Assembly (NCBI GenBank): GCA_007692605.1 | Contig: REBS01000121.1 | Coordinates: forward strand, 20,050 to 84,049 | DNA length: 64,000 nucleotides | From: Gemmatimonadales bacterium | Lineage (GTDB): Bacteria; Gemmatimonadota; Gemmatimonadetes; Longimicrobiales; Gaopeijiaceae | Reading direction: 5' to 3' | Part shown: positions 24,079-33,584 of the stretch, piece by piece | Position numbering within the stretch: position 1 is the stretch's first letter | How the letters are laid out: every line of letters starts with the position of its first letter | Position numbers and translations under genes: made by a program | Notes under the pieces: generated by a model | What the model saw: the letters and a program-made list of their open reading frames with translations, nothing else | Told to the model about the DNA's origin: nothing | The model's database searches: none

Positions 24079-26040
24079 TCAGTCGAGGGCGAAAAGCTGC
24101 CGCTCGATCCGCTCCCACCGGGTCATCAGCTCCTCGAGCTCCTCCTGGAGACGGGCTCGCTCCTCTTCCAGCGTGCGCACCTCGTCGGCGGGGGTCCGGT
24201 CGTAGTATCCCGGCTCCAGGAAGGTCCGATCGATCGCCTCGATCCGGGACTCGCGGGCCTCGATCTTTTCGGTGATCTCGCCGCTTCGCTTCTCGAGCTT
24301 CCTGCGCTCCCGGTCCGGGTTCGAGGATCGATCGGCGCCGCCTTTCCGATTCCCCGAACCCCGCCCGTCATTCGACGGCGCCCCCTGATCCCTGGAGCGG
24401 CGCTTCTCGGCCTTGGCCTTCAGGATCACCTGGTCGGCATCGAGATGGTCGTCGCCGTGCCGGTCCACGAACTCCTCGTAGGTGCCCCGGTAGTCGCGCA
24501 CCCCGCCGGCGGTGATCTCGACGATCCGGCTCGCGAGTTCGTTTACGAACCATCGGTCGTGAGAGACCATGATGAGCGTCCCCTCGAACGCCTTGAGCCC
24601 CTCGACCAGGGCCTCGATCGACTCCATATCCAGATGGTTCGTCGGCTCGTCGAGCACCAGGACGTTGGGCCGGTCCATCGAGATCCGGCTGAACACTAGC
24701 CGCGCCGCCTCTCCTCCCGAGAGCGAGTCGAGCGGCTTCTTCGGCTCGTCTCCCGAAAAGAGCATCAGGCCCAGGCGGCCGCGCACGTAGCCCAGGTCCT
24801 TGTCCGGACAGGCGTCCCAGATCCAGTCTTCGGCGCTTCCCGTGTGCCCGCGGAACTGGTCCTTGTAGTCCTGCGCGAAGTACCCCGGGTGCGTCTCGTA
24901 GCCCCATTCCACCTCACCGTCGTCGGGCTCCAGCTCCCCCATCACGATCTTCAGCAGGGTCGACTTTCCGATCCCGTTCGGCCCGAGGATCGCCAGCCGG
25001 TCGCCGCGTTCCACCGTCAGGTCGACCCCGTGGAGGACCTGGTTGTCGTCGAAGGCCTTCGTCACCCCGGCCACCTTCAGGACCTCGCGGCCCGAGTTCC
25101 GGCGCTGGTCGAAGCGGAAGGTCGGATACCGACGGGAGCTCGGGGCGAGTTCGTCCATGTCCTCGGCCATCCGCTCGATCATCCGGGCCTTGCTGCCCGC
25201 CTGCCGCGCCTTGCTGGCCTTCGCCTTGAAGCGGTCCACGAACTTCTGGTGGTGGGCGATCTCCTTCTCGCGCGAGGCGATGTCCTTTTCGCGCCGCTCC
25301 CGCTCCTCGACCTTCGCCCGCCGGAAGTGGGAGTAGTTGCCGTGGTACAGCTGCACGGTCTGGTAGTCGACATCGAGGATGTGCGTCGAGAGCGTGTCCA
25401 GGAACCGATGGTCGTGCGAGATCACCACGACCGGCCCCGAGAAGCCCTTCAGGAACTCCTCGAGCCACTTGATCGAGAGGATGTCGAGGTGGTTGGTCGG
25501 CTCGTCCAGAAGGAGCACGTCGGGGTCGCTCGCCAGGACCTGCGCCAGGAGCACCCGAAGCTTGAAGCCGCCCGAGAGCGACGAGATCGGTTCGCGATGG
25601 ACCTCTGAGGGAATCCCGAGCCCCTCGAGGATCGCCGCGGCTCGAGCCTCGGCCGTGTAGCCATCGTGCTGCTGGACGGTCTCTTCCAGCTCCGAGAACC
25701 GGTCCGCGTCGAAGTGCTCGTCGGCATTCGCCAGGAGCTCCTCCTTCTCGACCATCGCGGCCCAGAGCTCGGGGTTGCCCATGAGCGCGACCCCGAGGAT
25801 CGACTCCTCTTCGTAGCGGAACTGGTCCTGGCGGAGCACGCCGAGCCGGAGCCGCTTGGGGATCGAGAGGGTCCCTTCGGTGGCCTCGATGTCACCCGCC
25901 AGAATCTTGAGAAGGGTGGACTTTCCCGACCCGTTTGCACCGATCAGCCCGTAGCGTTCCCCCGGATTCAGCTGGAAGGACGCATTCTCGAAAAGGACTC
26001 GATCGCCGTAGGACTTGGCCAGATTGGAGACAGAAATCAT
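24079..26040 (-). CDS. ABC-F family ATPase (Uup-like, C-terminal coiled coil)
   Basis: Two ABC domains (GANGSGKSTLLKIL, GPNGIGKSTLLKIV; LSGGFKLRVLLAQVL, LSGGEAARLVFSRI), no TM region, charged coiled-coil tail. Confidence 0.94.
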   Translation of the reverse strand: MISVSNLAKSYGDRVLFENASFQLNPGERYGLIGANGSGKSTLLKILAGDIEATEGTLSIPKRLRLGVLRQDQFRYEEESILGVALMGNPELWAAMVEKEELLANADEHFDADRFSELEETVQQHDGYTAEARAAAILEGLGIPSEVHREPISSLSGGFKLRVLLAQVLASDPDVLLLDEPTNHLDILSIKWLEEFLKGFSGPVVVISHDHRFLDTLSTHILDVDYQTVQLYHGNYSHFRRAKVEERERREKDIASREKEIAHHQKFVDRFKAKASKARQAGSKARMIERMAEDMDELAPSSRRYPTFRFDQRRNSGREVLKVAGVTKAFDDNQVLHGVDLTVERGDRLAILGPNGIGKSTLLKIVMGELEPDDGEVEWGYETHPGYFAQDYKDQFRGHTGSAEDWIWDACPDKDLGYVRGRLGLMLFSGDEPKKPLDSLSGGEAARLVFSRISMDRPNVLVLDEPTNHLDMESIEALVEGLKAFEGTLIMVSHDRWFVNELASRIVEITAGGVRDYRGTYEEFVDRHGDDHLDADQVILKAKAEKRRSRDQGAPSNDGRGSGNRKGGADRSSNPDRERRKLEKRSGEITEKIEARESRIEAIDRTFLEPGYYDRTPADEVRTLEEERARLQEELEELMTRWERIERQLFALD

Positions 26041-26114
26041 GCCCTGAACTTAAGGGAAATCCCGCTCCGAATCACCCCGCTCGGCGCAGTCTCGGCTCCG
26101 GACGCCGGCCCGGG

Positions 26115-27272
26115 TCAGCCCGCCCCACCGGCGGCCGCCCACTCGGCCAGGACCTCGGCCTCGCGCTCGCGGCTGAACCCGGCGCTCGGCCGCTCCGACG
26201 TGGCATGCTCCTTCCACCACACCAGGGTATCGGCGGCGGTCACCGCGAGCGGGCGGAAGCGGATCCCCGCCTCGAGCGCCCTCGTGTTGTCGATCCGTCC
26301 GTAGTTGAGCCAGTCGCCGGTGGGGCTGCGCCAGCCGGGGATCTCGCTCCCGCCCCGAAGTCCCCGCTCCTCGAGGAACTCCCAGGGGATCCAGGTGAAG
26401 CGCACCGGGCTCGACGTGCTGGCCCGCACCCCGTACAGGAACTCGGCCGAGCTGAGGGGCGCCGCGGGCGCTTCGGGGTTGAAGATGCCGGTCGTCCCCT
26501 GTTCGGCCAGGTGGACGAAAAACTCGACCAGGTCGCGCACGTCAAGGTACTGAACCGGATCCGAGGGATCCCCGGGGGCGATCACCTCACCCCCCGCATC
26601 GACCCGGTGATACCAGTAGGTGAAGCGGTCCGTGCGGTCCCCGGGCCCGGTGATGATCGGAGGGCGCACGATGGTGGTGCCGCCGGGAAAGGCCTCCTCG
26701 ACCTCGCGCTCGGCGAGCGCCTTCAGCGGCCCATAGCCCGACCACTCCTCTTCCGGCACCCCGGGCACGCCGATCGGGGCGTCCTCGTCCATGACCGGGT
26801 CGGTGTAGCCGGCGTAGACGGCGCGCGTCGAGGTGAAGATGTACTGGCCGGCGGCGTCCTTCAGGAGCTGCGCGGTCAGCCGAACCTGGTCGGGGGTGTA
26901 TCCGGAGTTGTCGATCACGACGTCCCACTCGCGTCCTTCGAGCGCCGCCACGTCATCGTTGCGATCCCCGATCAGTCCTTCGAGGCCGTCGTAGTACTCC
27001 TCGAAGAGCCCCGGTTCACTCCGCCCGCGGTTGAACAGGGTCAGGGTGTGTCCCCGCTCGACCGCCGTGCGAACCAGGTGGGGCCCGATGAAGCCGGTGC
27101 CCCCGAGGATCAGGATCCGAAGCGAGCGTGGGGGCCCCGACCGAAGGGCCCCGCCGACGCCCTCGCGACCCGGGCGGAGCGTGTCGCCGAACAGGACACC
27201 CGGCACCACGCCGGTGGAGAGGGCGCCCCCAATGAGGGCCGAATTCCGAAGGAAGTCTCTGCGGGAGGTCAT
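26115..27272 (-). CDS. NAD-dependent epimerase/dehydratase with a Tat signal peptide
   Basis: MTSRRDFLRNSALIGGALSTGVVPGVLF (SRRDFL); RILILGGTGFIGPHLVRTAVERGHTLTLFNRG. Confidence 0.85.
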   Translation of the reverse strand: MTSRRDFLRNSALIGGALSTGVVPGVLFGDTLRPGREGVGGALRSGPPRSLRILILGGTGFIGPHLVRTAVERGHTLTLFNRGRSEPGLFEEYYDGLEGLIGDRNDDVAALEGREWDVVIDNSGYTPDQVRLTAQLLKDAAGQYIFTSTRAVYAGYTDPVMDEDAPIGVPGVPEEEWSGYGPLKALAEREVEEAFPGGTTIVRPPIITGPGDRTDRFTYWYHRVDAGGEVIAPGDPSDPVQYLDVRDLVEFFVHLAEQGTTGIFNPEAPAAPLSSAEFLYGVRASTSSPVRFTWIPWEFLEERGLRGGSEIPGWRSPTGDWLNYGRIDNTRALEAGIRFRPLAVTAADTLVWWKEHATSERPSAGFSREREAEVLAEWAAAGGAG

Positions 27273-27403
27273 GGTCGGGCCGCCGGTTGCCGGGGTACGG
27301 GACGACCCCCGGATGCGCACGGACCGGGGGACATGAATCCGCTCAGTCTATCGTGCGCCGGCGCGGTCGGAAAGAGCACCCCGGCCCCGTCCGGCTCGAT
27401 GCG

Positions 27404-28141
27404 TCAGTATGAGATCGACCAGTTGAACCAGGTGGCGACGAGCTCTTCGCCCCTGCGGGCCGGGCGAAAACTCCAGCTCGCGATCACTTCACGCAGTTCC
27501 TCGTTGTACCGGCGGTCGGACGAGACCGGATCGACGCGGATCGAGTCGGCGACGACCCGGCCCTCGGCGTCGACGAAAATCCAGACATCGACCTGGGCGC
27601 CGCGAAGATCCGAGGCGGGATCCGGGGGAAGGATCACGCCCCTCGGAACGGGGGGCACGACTCGGAAGAGGCCCTCGTCGGCCGAACCTCCGTCGCCGGC
27701 GCCCGTCGCCTCGGGGAGTCCGGCGTCGCCCTCGTCCGCCGCATCATCCCCATCGGTGCTCCCGACCCCCGGAAGGGGAACCTCGGGCTCCTCGACCTCG
27801 ACCTCGGGAACCGCCTCGGGTTCGACCTCGATCTCTTCCGGGGGGGGAATCTCGACGTCGGGGACCGGGGTCGGCGGGGGAATGGCCGCGTCCGGCGGGG
27901 CCGAGCTGAGCGCGAGCGTCTGCATCGCACCCTGGGCGGCCTGGTCGTCGAGCGCACGGGGACCGGCGGCCGAGAAGGGCGAGTCCGGCATCGACGCGCT
28001 CGGGCCGATCAGGAAGATGAGGATGTGCGCGACCACCGAGAGCAGGAACCCGATCCGCCAGATCTTCCGCTCCCTCTTCCGGCGCTCGCGCGCAGACAGG
28101 TGCACCGCCCGGGCCACATTCTGGGGCTTTTTTTCTGCCAT
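27404..28141 (-). CDS. TonB-family energy-transducer-like protein
   Basis: N-terminal TM (IGFLLSVVAHILIFLIG), Pro/Glu-rich linker, C-terminal VDVWIFVDAEGRVVADSIRVD...YNEELREVIASWSFRPAR. Confidence 0.78.
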   Translation of the reverse strand: MAEKKPQNVARAVHLSARERRKRERKIWRIGFLLSVVAHILIFLIGPSASMPDSPFSAAGPRALDDQAAQGAMQTLALSSAPPDAAIPPPTPVPDVEIPPPEEIEVEPEAVPEVEVEEPEVPLPGVGSTDGDDAADEGDAGLPEATGAGDGGSADEGLFRVVPPVPRGVILPPDPASDLRGAQVDVWIFVDAEGRVVADSIRVDPVSSDRRYNEELREVIASWSFRPARRGEELVATWFNWSISY

Positions 28142-28208
28142 GCCGATCCCCCCGGGGTGCACAGTCCTTCCACCACGCCACACTCGCCTCTGCACCGCAG
28201 ATACGGGC

Positions 28209-28243
28209 AGAGGGGCCCGGAGGTTTCCCCCGGACCCCTCTGT
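28209..28243 (-). repeat. Strong hairpin between the oxidase subunit I gene and the TonB-like gene
   Basis: Minus-strand CAGAGGGGUCCGG-...-CCGGGCCCCUCUG, 13 bp with one U-G pair; no T-run. Confidence 0.6.
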
Positions 28244-28339
28244 GTACACCAACCATCGGTCAATGGGTCACGCCGCACACACCGGTCGCCCCGGAGCCCT
28301 CCCCCACGCCCCACGGGCGCCCACTCGCGGGGCTCCCGG

Positions 28340-30007
28340 TCAGAAGAAGCGGTACCCGGTCGAGGTGAAGTTTCCGGGCAGATACTGGGCCAGGAAGGGC
28401 CCATAGGCGATCAGGATCAGGACGATCGCGGCGATCAGCCAGTACCGGAAGCTGTCGAGCTTGACCTCCCAGCCGGTCGTGGCGGGAGGCTGATGCGTGT
28501 CGGTGAAGGGAATGTCCTCGGGGGTGTCGGTCTTCTTTCCGAAGAGCACGGTGGCGATAAGGACCGCGAAGAAGAGCATTCCTCCGACGAACATCAGCGT
28601 CCCCCCCAGCCCCGTGAGCATCCCGGCGAGCTCCCACGATGGCTTCGAGTACGGCGCCTCGAGCATCTCGGTCCGGCGGGGCATTCCGTCGAGTCCCCCC
28701 GAGATCAGACCTCGGGCCATCACCAGAACCCCGAAGAAGTAGACCCATTGGGAGACCAGCGCCAGCCCGCGTCCCACGAGCTCCTGCCGGTTGAGGTAGG
28801 GGATCAGCCAGAAGGCGATCCCCATGAAGGACATGGTCACCGCCGAACCCACCGTCATGTGGAAGTGACCGGGCACCCATGCGGTATTGTGGATCGCCTG
28901 GTTCAGGTTGTACGAAGCGTTGATCAGTCCGGTGATCCCTCCCAGGGTGAAGGTCAGCATCGCCAGGATCTGGGCGACCAGGGCGGGATTCTTCCAGTCG
29001 AGCTTCAGGAACCAGTTGGCGAGCCCCGTGCCCCCGCGCCTGCGTCCCCCGATCTCGAGGGCATACATGACCGAAAAGGCCGTGACCATGCTCGGGAAGA
29101 ACACCCCGAAAGTGAGCACCCCGTGCAGCGCCTTCATTCCCCCGCTGATCCCCGGATCCGTGTACTGGTGGTGAAACCCGGTCGGGATCGAGAGCAGGAG
29201 GAACATGATGAACACGACCCGCGTGAGTGGGTCGCTGAACAGCGTTCCCCCCGCCTGCCGGGGAACCATCACGTACCACGAGACATACGCGGGCAGTAGC
29301 CAGAAGTAGACGATCGGATGCCCCGAGTACCAGAAGAGGGTCCGGCTCAGCAGGGGGTCGGAATGCGCGATCAGCCCCAGCGACCAGGGGATCAGGAGTC
29401 CCACGACCGAGATCGCGATCCCGAGCGAGGCGAGGGTCCACATCGCGTACGTCGCCACCGAGATGAAGGCCATCAGGGGAATCCGCTTCCCCTCGTTCTC
29501 CTTTCGCCACCCCCGGAGCGCGCCGAACAGGAGGATCGCCGTGAGCCACGTGCTCACGACGAGCAGAGCCAGGCCGACGTAGAAGCTCCAGTGCGCGAGA
29601 AGCGGCGGATAGAAGGTGTACAGGACCGAGGCCTGGCCGGTGGCCATCGCGTAACCCGCCAGCAGCGTCCCGGCCACCATCGTCCCGAGAACGGCCCAGA
29701 GCAGCGGGGTGTTCAGGGGCCGCGCGAGCGCGCGACTCGTCGTGAGCGCCAGGAACCCGTTCGCGAAGGCGAAGGTGAAGACGATCGCATTGACCACCCC
29801 GTGGACGGTCAGACCCTGGTAGTAGTTCCGCATGCCGGGGAAGTACTGCAGGATGTCGACCCGGGCGTAGTTCAGCGCCTGACCCAGCCCGTTGATGATG
29901 CCGATGAAGAGGGCACCGAAGGCCAGGTAGATCATCCAGCGGATCACCCGCCTCTGTGAATCCGGAAGCTGGAAGCCCTCGGGACTCGCTACGGTTGGAT
30001 TTTTCAT
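28340..30007 (-). CDS. ba3-type cytochrome c oxidase subunit I
   Basis: Haem-copper oxidase motifs HGVVNAIVFTFAF, FWYSGHPIVYFWLLPAYVSWYVMVPRQAGG, HHQYTDPGI, HNTAWVPGHFHMTVGSAVTMSFMG. Confidence 0.92.
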   Translation of the reverse strand: MKNPTVASPEGFQLPDSQRRVIRWMIYLAFGALFIGIINGLGQALNYARVDILQYFPGMRNYYQGLTVHGVVNAIVFTFAFANGFLALTTSRALARPLNTPLLWAVLGTMVAGTLLAGYAMATGQASVLYTFYPPLLAHWSFYVGLALLVVSTWLTAILLFGALRGWRKENEGKRIPLMAFISVATYAMWTLASLGIAISVVGLLIPWSLGLIAHSDPLLSRTLFWYSGHPIVYFWLLPAYVSWYVMVPRQAGGTLFSDPLTRVVFIMFLLLSIPTGFHHQYTDPGISGGMKALHGVLTFGVFFPSMVTAFSVMYALEIGGRRRGGTGLANWFLKLDWKNPALVAQILAMLTFTLGGITGLINASYNLNQAIHNTAWVPGHFHMTVGSAVTMSFMGIAFWLIPYLNRQELVGRGLALVSQWVYFFGVLVMARGLISGGLDGMPRRTEMLEAPYSKPSWELAGMLTGLGGTLMFVGGMLFFAVLIATVLFGKKTDTPEDIPFTDTHQPPATTGWEVKLDSFRYWLIAAIVLILIAYGPFLAQYLPGNFTSTGYRFF

Positions 30008-30477
30008 TCGACGATCACCCTTCCGTACATGAGGTGGTGGCCCGCCCCGCAGTATTCGTGGCAGATCATGAGGTGCTCGCCGGGCTCGCGGAAGGTCGAC
30101 GTGACCTTCGAGATCTGACCCGGAATGAGCATGAAGTTGAGCCTTGTTCCCTCGATGTGGACGCCGTGAATCACGTCGGTCGTGGTGGCGATGAAGGTCA
30201 CTTCGGCTCCGGCCGGCACCCGGATCTCGCGCGGGGTGAAGGACCACGCCGCGCCGATCAGGACGACCTCGTACTGGTTGTCACCCACTTCGCGCACCCC
30301 CGGGTCGTCGAAGGGAGGGGTGTTTCGCACCTCCGACGGAAGGATCTCGCCCTCGCGGTCGGGCAGGTGCATCCCCATCCCGAAGGCCGAATAGAAGAGC
30401 GCCCCCAGAAAGACCAGGAGCATGGCGGCCGTGAGCCCCAGAAAGATCTTTTCGATGCGTTCGACCGTCATCGTCAT
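30004..30477 (-). CDS. ba3-type cytochrome c oxidase subunit II (CuA)
   Basis: Single TM, VLIGAAWSFTPREIRVPAGAEVTFIATTTDVIHGVHIEGT, CuA motif CHEYCGAGHHLM; 4-bp overlap with subunit I. Confidence 0.92.
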   Translation of the reverse strand: MTMTVERIEKIFLGLTAAMLLVFLGALFYSAFGMGMHLPDREGEILPSEVRNTPPFDDPGVREVGDNQYEVVLIGAAWSFTPREIRVPAGAEVTFIATTTDVIHGVHIEGTRLNFMLIPGQISKVTSTFREPGEHLMICHEYCGAGHHLMYGRVIVE

Positions 30478-30680
30478 CTCCCCAGGAATTCGAAGTAGAT
30501 CGCACCCCACATCCCGGCCATCACCATCAGGTAGATCATCATGAAGAAGAGGGTGCCGGTCGGGAGGGGAAGCTCCTCGTCGTCATCGGTGACCGGCCCG
30601 GCCGGATCGACGGACGAGGAGGGCCGGGAGGCCGAATCCTCGAAGGCGTTCGCTTCGCTATGCTCTGAATCCGGGGTCAC
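30474..30680 (-). CDS. Small single-TM protein of the oxidase operon (subunit IIa-like)
   Basis: GTG start at 30680 overlapping the upstream stop (GTGA); EELPLPTGTLFFMMIYLMVMAGMWGAIYFEFLGR. Confidence 0.65.
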   Translation of the reverse strand: MTPDSEHSEANAFEDSASRPSSSVDPAGPVTDDDEELPLPTGTLFFMMIYLMVMAGMWGAIYFEFLGR

Positions 30681-30946
30681 CGGTTCACCTCGTCGTTGTC
30701 GGGGTCGTCGGTACGGGAAGGGTACGGAGGAATCACGAGTTGGATGTATCGGGCCATGAGCCACGCGAACCCCACGAAGACTCCAATCAGCGCCATGGCC
30801 AGGAGGTACTGTCCGCCCTCGACCGGCTGACCGGCCAGGAACTCGCTCAGGGTGTGCCAGATCACGAGGGCCATCGCGGCCCCCGATACGAAGAAGAAGC
30901 CGAGCACCAGCGTCAGCTGCCCGGTACCGGGTGACGTTCGGGACAT
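30677..30946 (-). CDS. Small two-TM membrane protein, first gene of the oxidase operon
   Basis: GQLTLVLGFFFVSGAAMALVIWHTLSEFLAG...YLLAMALIGVFVGFAWLMARYIQLVIPPYPSR; overlaps the next gene by 4 bp. Confidence 0.65.
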   Translation of the reverse strand: MSRTSPGTGQLTLVLGFFFVSGAAMALVIWHTLSEFLAGQPVEGGQYLLAMALIGVFVGFAWLMARYIQLVIPPYPSRTDDPDNDEVNR

Positions 30947-31263
30947 ACGCGCACTCCTCGAAGGATCGGTAACTCGGTTCGACCGCAGCGGGGCATGACG
31001 GCAAAGTCGATGCCGCTCGGGCCTCCACGCAGGGAATCACCATAACTTTTACGATCGCAGGGGCTCAACCGGCGCCCCGACCAGCCGAAACCGCCCCATC
31101 GCACGAACCGGCCTGAGACGGAATGACCAGCGCTTCGGCCCCACCTCGGGACTTTTCGTCACAGCGTGACATGGAGGTGACTTCGGAGCCCGTCAGCCAA
31201 TGAACACCCGCCGCTTGCGTCCCATTTTCACCTTGGTGAAGTTCGGGGTGCCCTGTTCCGAGA

Positions 31264-32187
31264 GTGCGCCTCCCTCGCCCCGGCCCCATCGTGTCCGAAA
31301 CCACCGTACAGGCCCGCCCCTCGACCAACCGGGTGCGGGCATACTACGAGCTCACGAAGCCCGGGATCGCCGTCTTCGTGATGATGACTGCGGGGGTGAG
31401 CTTCTATGTCGGGGCCGCCGGGATGATCGTGCTCCTTCCCCTCGTCCACACCCTCATCGGCACGGTGGTCGCCACGGCCGGAGCCCTCGCGCTCAACCAG
31501 TACATCGAGCGCGAGGTGGACGCGCGCATGAAGCGGACGCGCAACCGCCCCCTTCCCTCCCAGCGCCTGGCCCCCCTCGAGGCGCTCGTCTTCGGGCTCC
31601 TCCTCATCGTAGCCGGCTGCGTCCACCTGTGGATCACCGTGGGAGGCCTCCCCGCGCTCCTCACCCTCGCTTCGGCCGTCGTCTACAACTTCGTGTACAC
31701 GCCACTCAAGTCGCGCTCCTATCTCGCCACCTTCGCCGGGGCCTTTCCGGGAGCCATGCCGGCGCTGATCGGGTGGAGCGCGGCCACCGGAGGGGTGAGC
31801 CTGGGCGCACTGGTCCTCTTCGCGATCGCCTTCCTCTGGCAGCTCCCCCACGTGCTCGCGCTCGCCTGGCTCCTGCGCGCGGACTACGGCCGGGCCGGCT
31901 TCTACCTCTCGCCACCCGACCCTGAGGGCAGGCTGATCGGGGGCAAGATGGTCCTGTATTCCGCAATCCTGATTCCGGTGAGCCTGGCCCCCACCCTGAT
32001 CGGCATCACCGGCTGGATCTACTTCGGGGGTGCCATCGTGCTGGGACTCGCCGTCCTCTGGTGGAGCATCCAGGCCCTGGGCGACATGCAAAAGTCGGGA
32101 GCGGTCCGTAAGGTCTTTCTCTCGTCGCTCGCCTACCAGCCCCTCCTGCTCGCCCTCATGGCGCTCGATACCGTCCGGCCCGGATGA
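31264..32187 (+). CDS. ctaB: Protohaem IX farnesyltransferase (haem O synthase)
   Basis: YYELTKPGIAVFVMMTAGVSFYVG, ALNQYIEREVDARMKRTRNRPLPSQRL, YNFVYTPLKSRSYLATFAGAFPGAMPALIGW. Confidence 0.93.
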   Translation: MRLPRPGPIVSETTVQARPSTNRVRAYYELTKPGIAVFVMMTAGVSFYVGAAGMIVLLPLVHTLIGTVVATAGALALNQYIEREVDARMKRTRNRPLPSQRLAPLEALVFGLLLIVAGCVHLWITVGGLPALLTLASAVVYNFVYTPLKSRSYLATFAGAFPGAMPALIGWSAATGGVSLGALVLFAIAFLWQLPHVLALAWLLRADYGRAGFYLSPPDPEGRLIGGKMVLYSAILIPVSLAPTLIGITGWIYFGGAIVLGLAVLWWSIQALGDMQKSGAVRKVFLSSLAYQPLLLALMALDTVRPG

Positions 32188-32233
32188 GCGAACCGGGTCC
32201 CATCTCCGTCGAATCCTCTCAGGGAGGCCTATC

Positions 32234-33541
32234 GTGCCCGTCTCGTTCGCCGCGCAGTCCGTCCTCGTGCCCCTCGCCCTCACCCTGCTCCCCGGCACAC
32301 TTGCGCCGGAGCCGGCGACCCCGGCGCTCAGCCCGGCCACACCCGTCGCCGAGGTGACCCCGATGCGCCCCGACACCCTCGACGCGGCATCCCGGCCCCG
32401 TGCCCGCGAGCTGGGGATCGAGATCGGGATCTTCCGGCCGGGGCCGCTGAACGCGATCACCGACGTGCCGGGCGTGCAGGTCGGACAGACGACCCTTCAG
32501 GATGGAGACCGGATCAACACCGGAGTCACCGCCGTCCTCCCACACGGGGGCGATCTGTTCCGCGACCGTGTGCCGGCCGCGATCCACGTGGGCAACGGCT
32601 TCGGCAAGCTGATCGGGATCACGCAGGTCCGAGAGCTGGGCGAGCTCGAGACGCCGATCCTGCTCACCTGCACCCTGTGCGTCTGGCAGGCGGCCAATGC
32701 GATGGTCGACTGGATGCTGGCGGGCGAGGGGATGGACAACGTGGGCTCGATCAACCCGGTCGTGGGCGAGACGAACGACGCGGGCCTCAATGACATCCGC
32801 AGCCGCCCCATCACCCCCGACGCCGTGGTCTCCGCTCTCGAGGGCGCCAGTACCGGTCCGGTCATGGAGGGCTCCGTGGGCGCCGGCACCGGCACCCGCG
32901 CCTTCGGCTGGAAGGGCGGGATCGGAACGGCCTCGCGCATCCTTCCCGTCGACCTCGGGGGGTATCACGTGGGGGTGCTCGTCCAGTCGAACTTCGGCGG
33001 GATCCTGAGCGTGGATGGAGCCCCGGTGGGTCGCGAGCTGGGGCAGTATTCCTTCCGGGGGTCGGTGGAGCGCGACGAGGCTCACGCCCCGGAAGCGCCG
33101 GCCGCCCGGGGACCGGACACCGCGGCCGAAGACGAACGCTGGCTCGACCAGGAGGACGGGGCGGGCTCGATCATGATCGTGATCGCCACCGATGCGCCCC
33201 TCTCGGATCGGAACCTCGAACGCCTCGCCTCCCGCGCCATGATGGGACTCGCCCGGACCGGCTCCTTCGCCGGCAACGGCTCCGGCGACTACGTGATCGC
33301 CTTCTCGACCGCCGCAGAGGTCCGCCGGGACGGGAGCCGGGAGCTGCCGATGATGGCGGATCTCCCCAACGCCCGCACCTCGGCTCTCTTCCAGGCCGTC
33401 GTGGAGTCCACCGAAGAGGCGATCCTAAACTCGCTGTTCAAGGCAACCACGGTCGAGGGCATGGGGAGGCGAGCCGAGGCCCTCCCCCTCGACGAAACCA
33501 TCGAGGTACTGGAACGGTACGGGGTGATTCCGCGGCCCTGA
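32234..33541 (+). CDS. P1 family peptidase (DmpA/BapA-like N-terminal nucleophile aminopeptidase)
   Basis: NAITDVPGVQVGQTTL, NTGVTAVLPHGG, NGFGKLIGITQVRELGELETPILLT, VVGETNDAGLNDIR, GSVGAGTGTRAFGWKGGIGTASR; in-frame GTG at 32234. Confidence 0.88.
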   Translation: MPVSFAAQSVLVPLALTLLPGTLAPEPATPALSPATPVAEVTPMRPDTLDAASRPRARELGIEIGIFRPGPLNAITDVPGVQVGQTTLQDGDRINTGVTAVLPHGGDLFRDRVPAAIHVGNGFGKLIGITQVRELGELETPILLTCTLCVWQAANAMVDWMLAGEGMDNVGSINPVVGETNDAGLNDIRSRPITPDAVVSALEGASTGPVMEGSVGAGTGTRAFGWKGGIGTASRILPVDLGGYHVGVLVQSNFGGILSVDGAPVGRELGQYSFRGSVERDEAHAPEAPAARGPDTAAEDERWLDQEDGAGSIMIVIATDAPLSDRNLERLASRAMMGLARTGSFAGNGSGDYVIAFSTAAEVRRDGSRELPMMADLPNARTSALFQAVVESTEEAILNSLFKATTVEGMGRRAEALPLDETIEVLERYGVIPRP

Positions 33542-33584
33542 GCTGCGGGACCGCCCCGTACCCCGAACCCAGGGACACCCCGAA

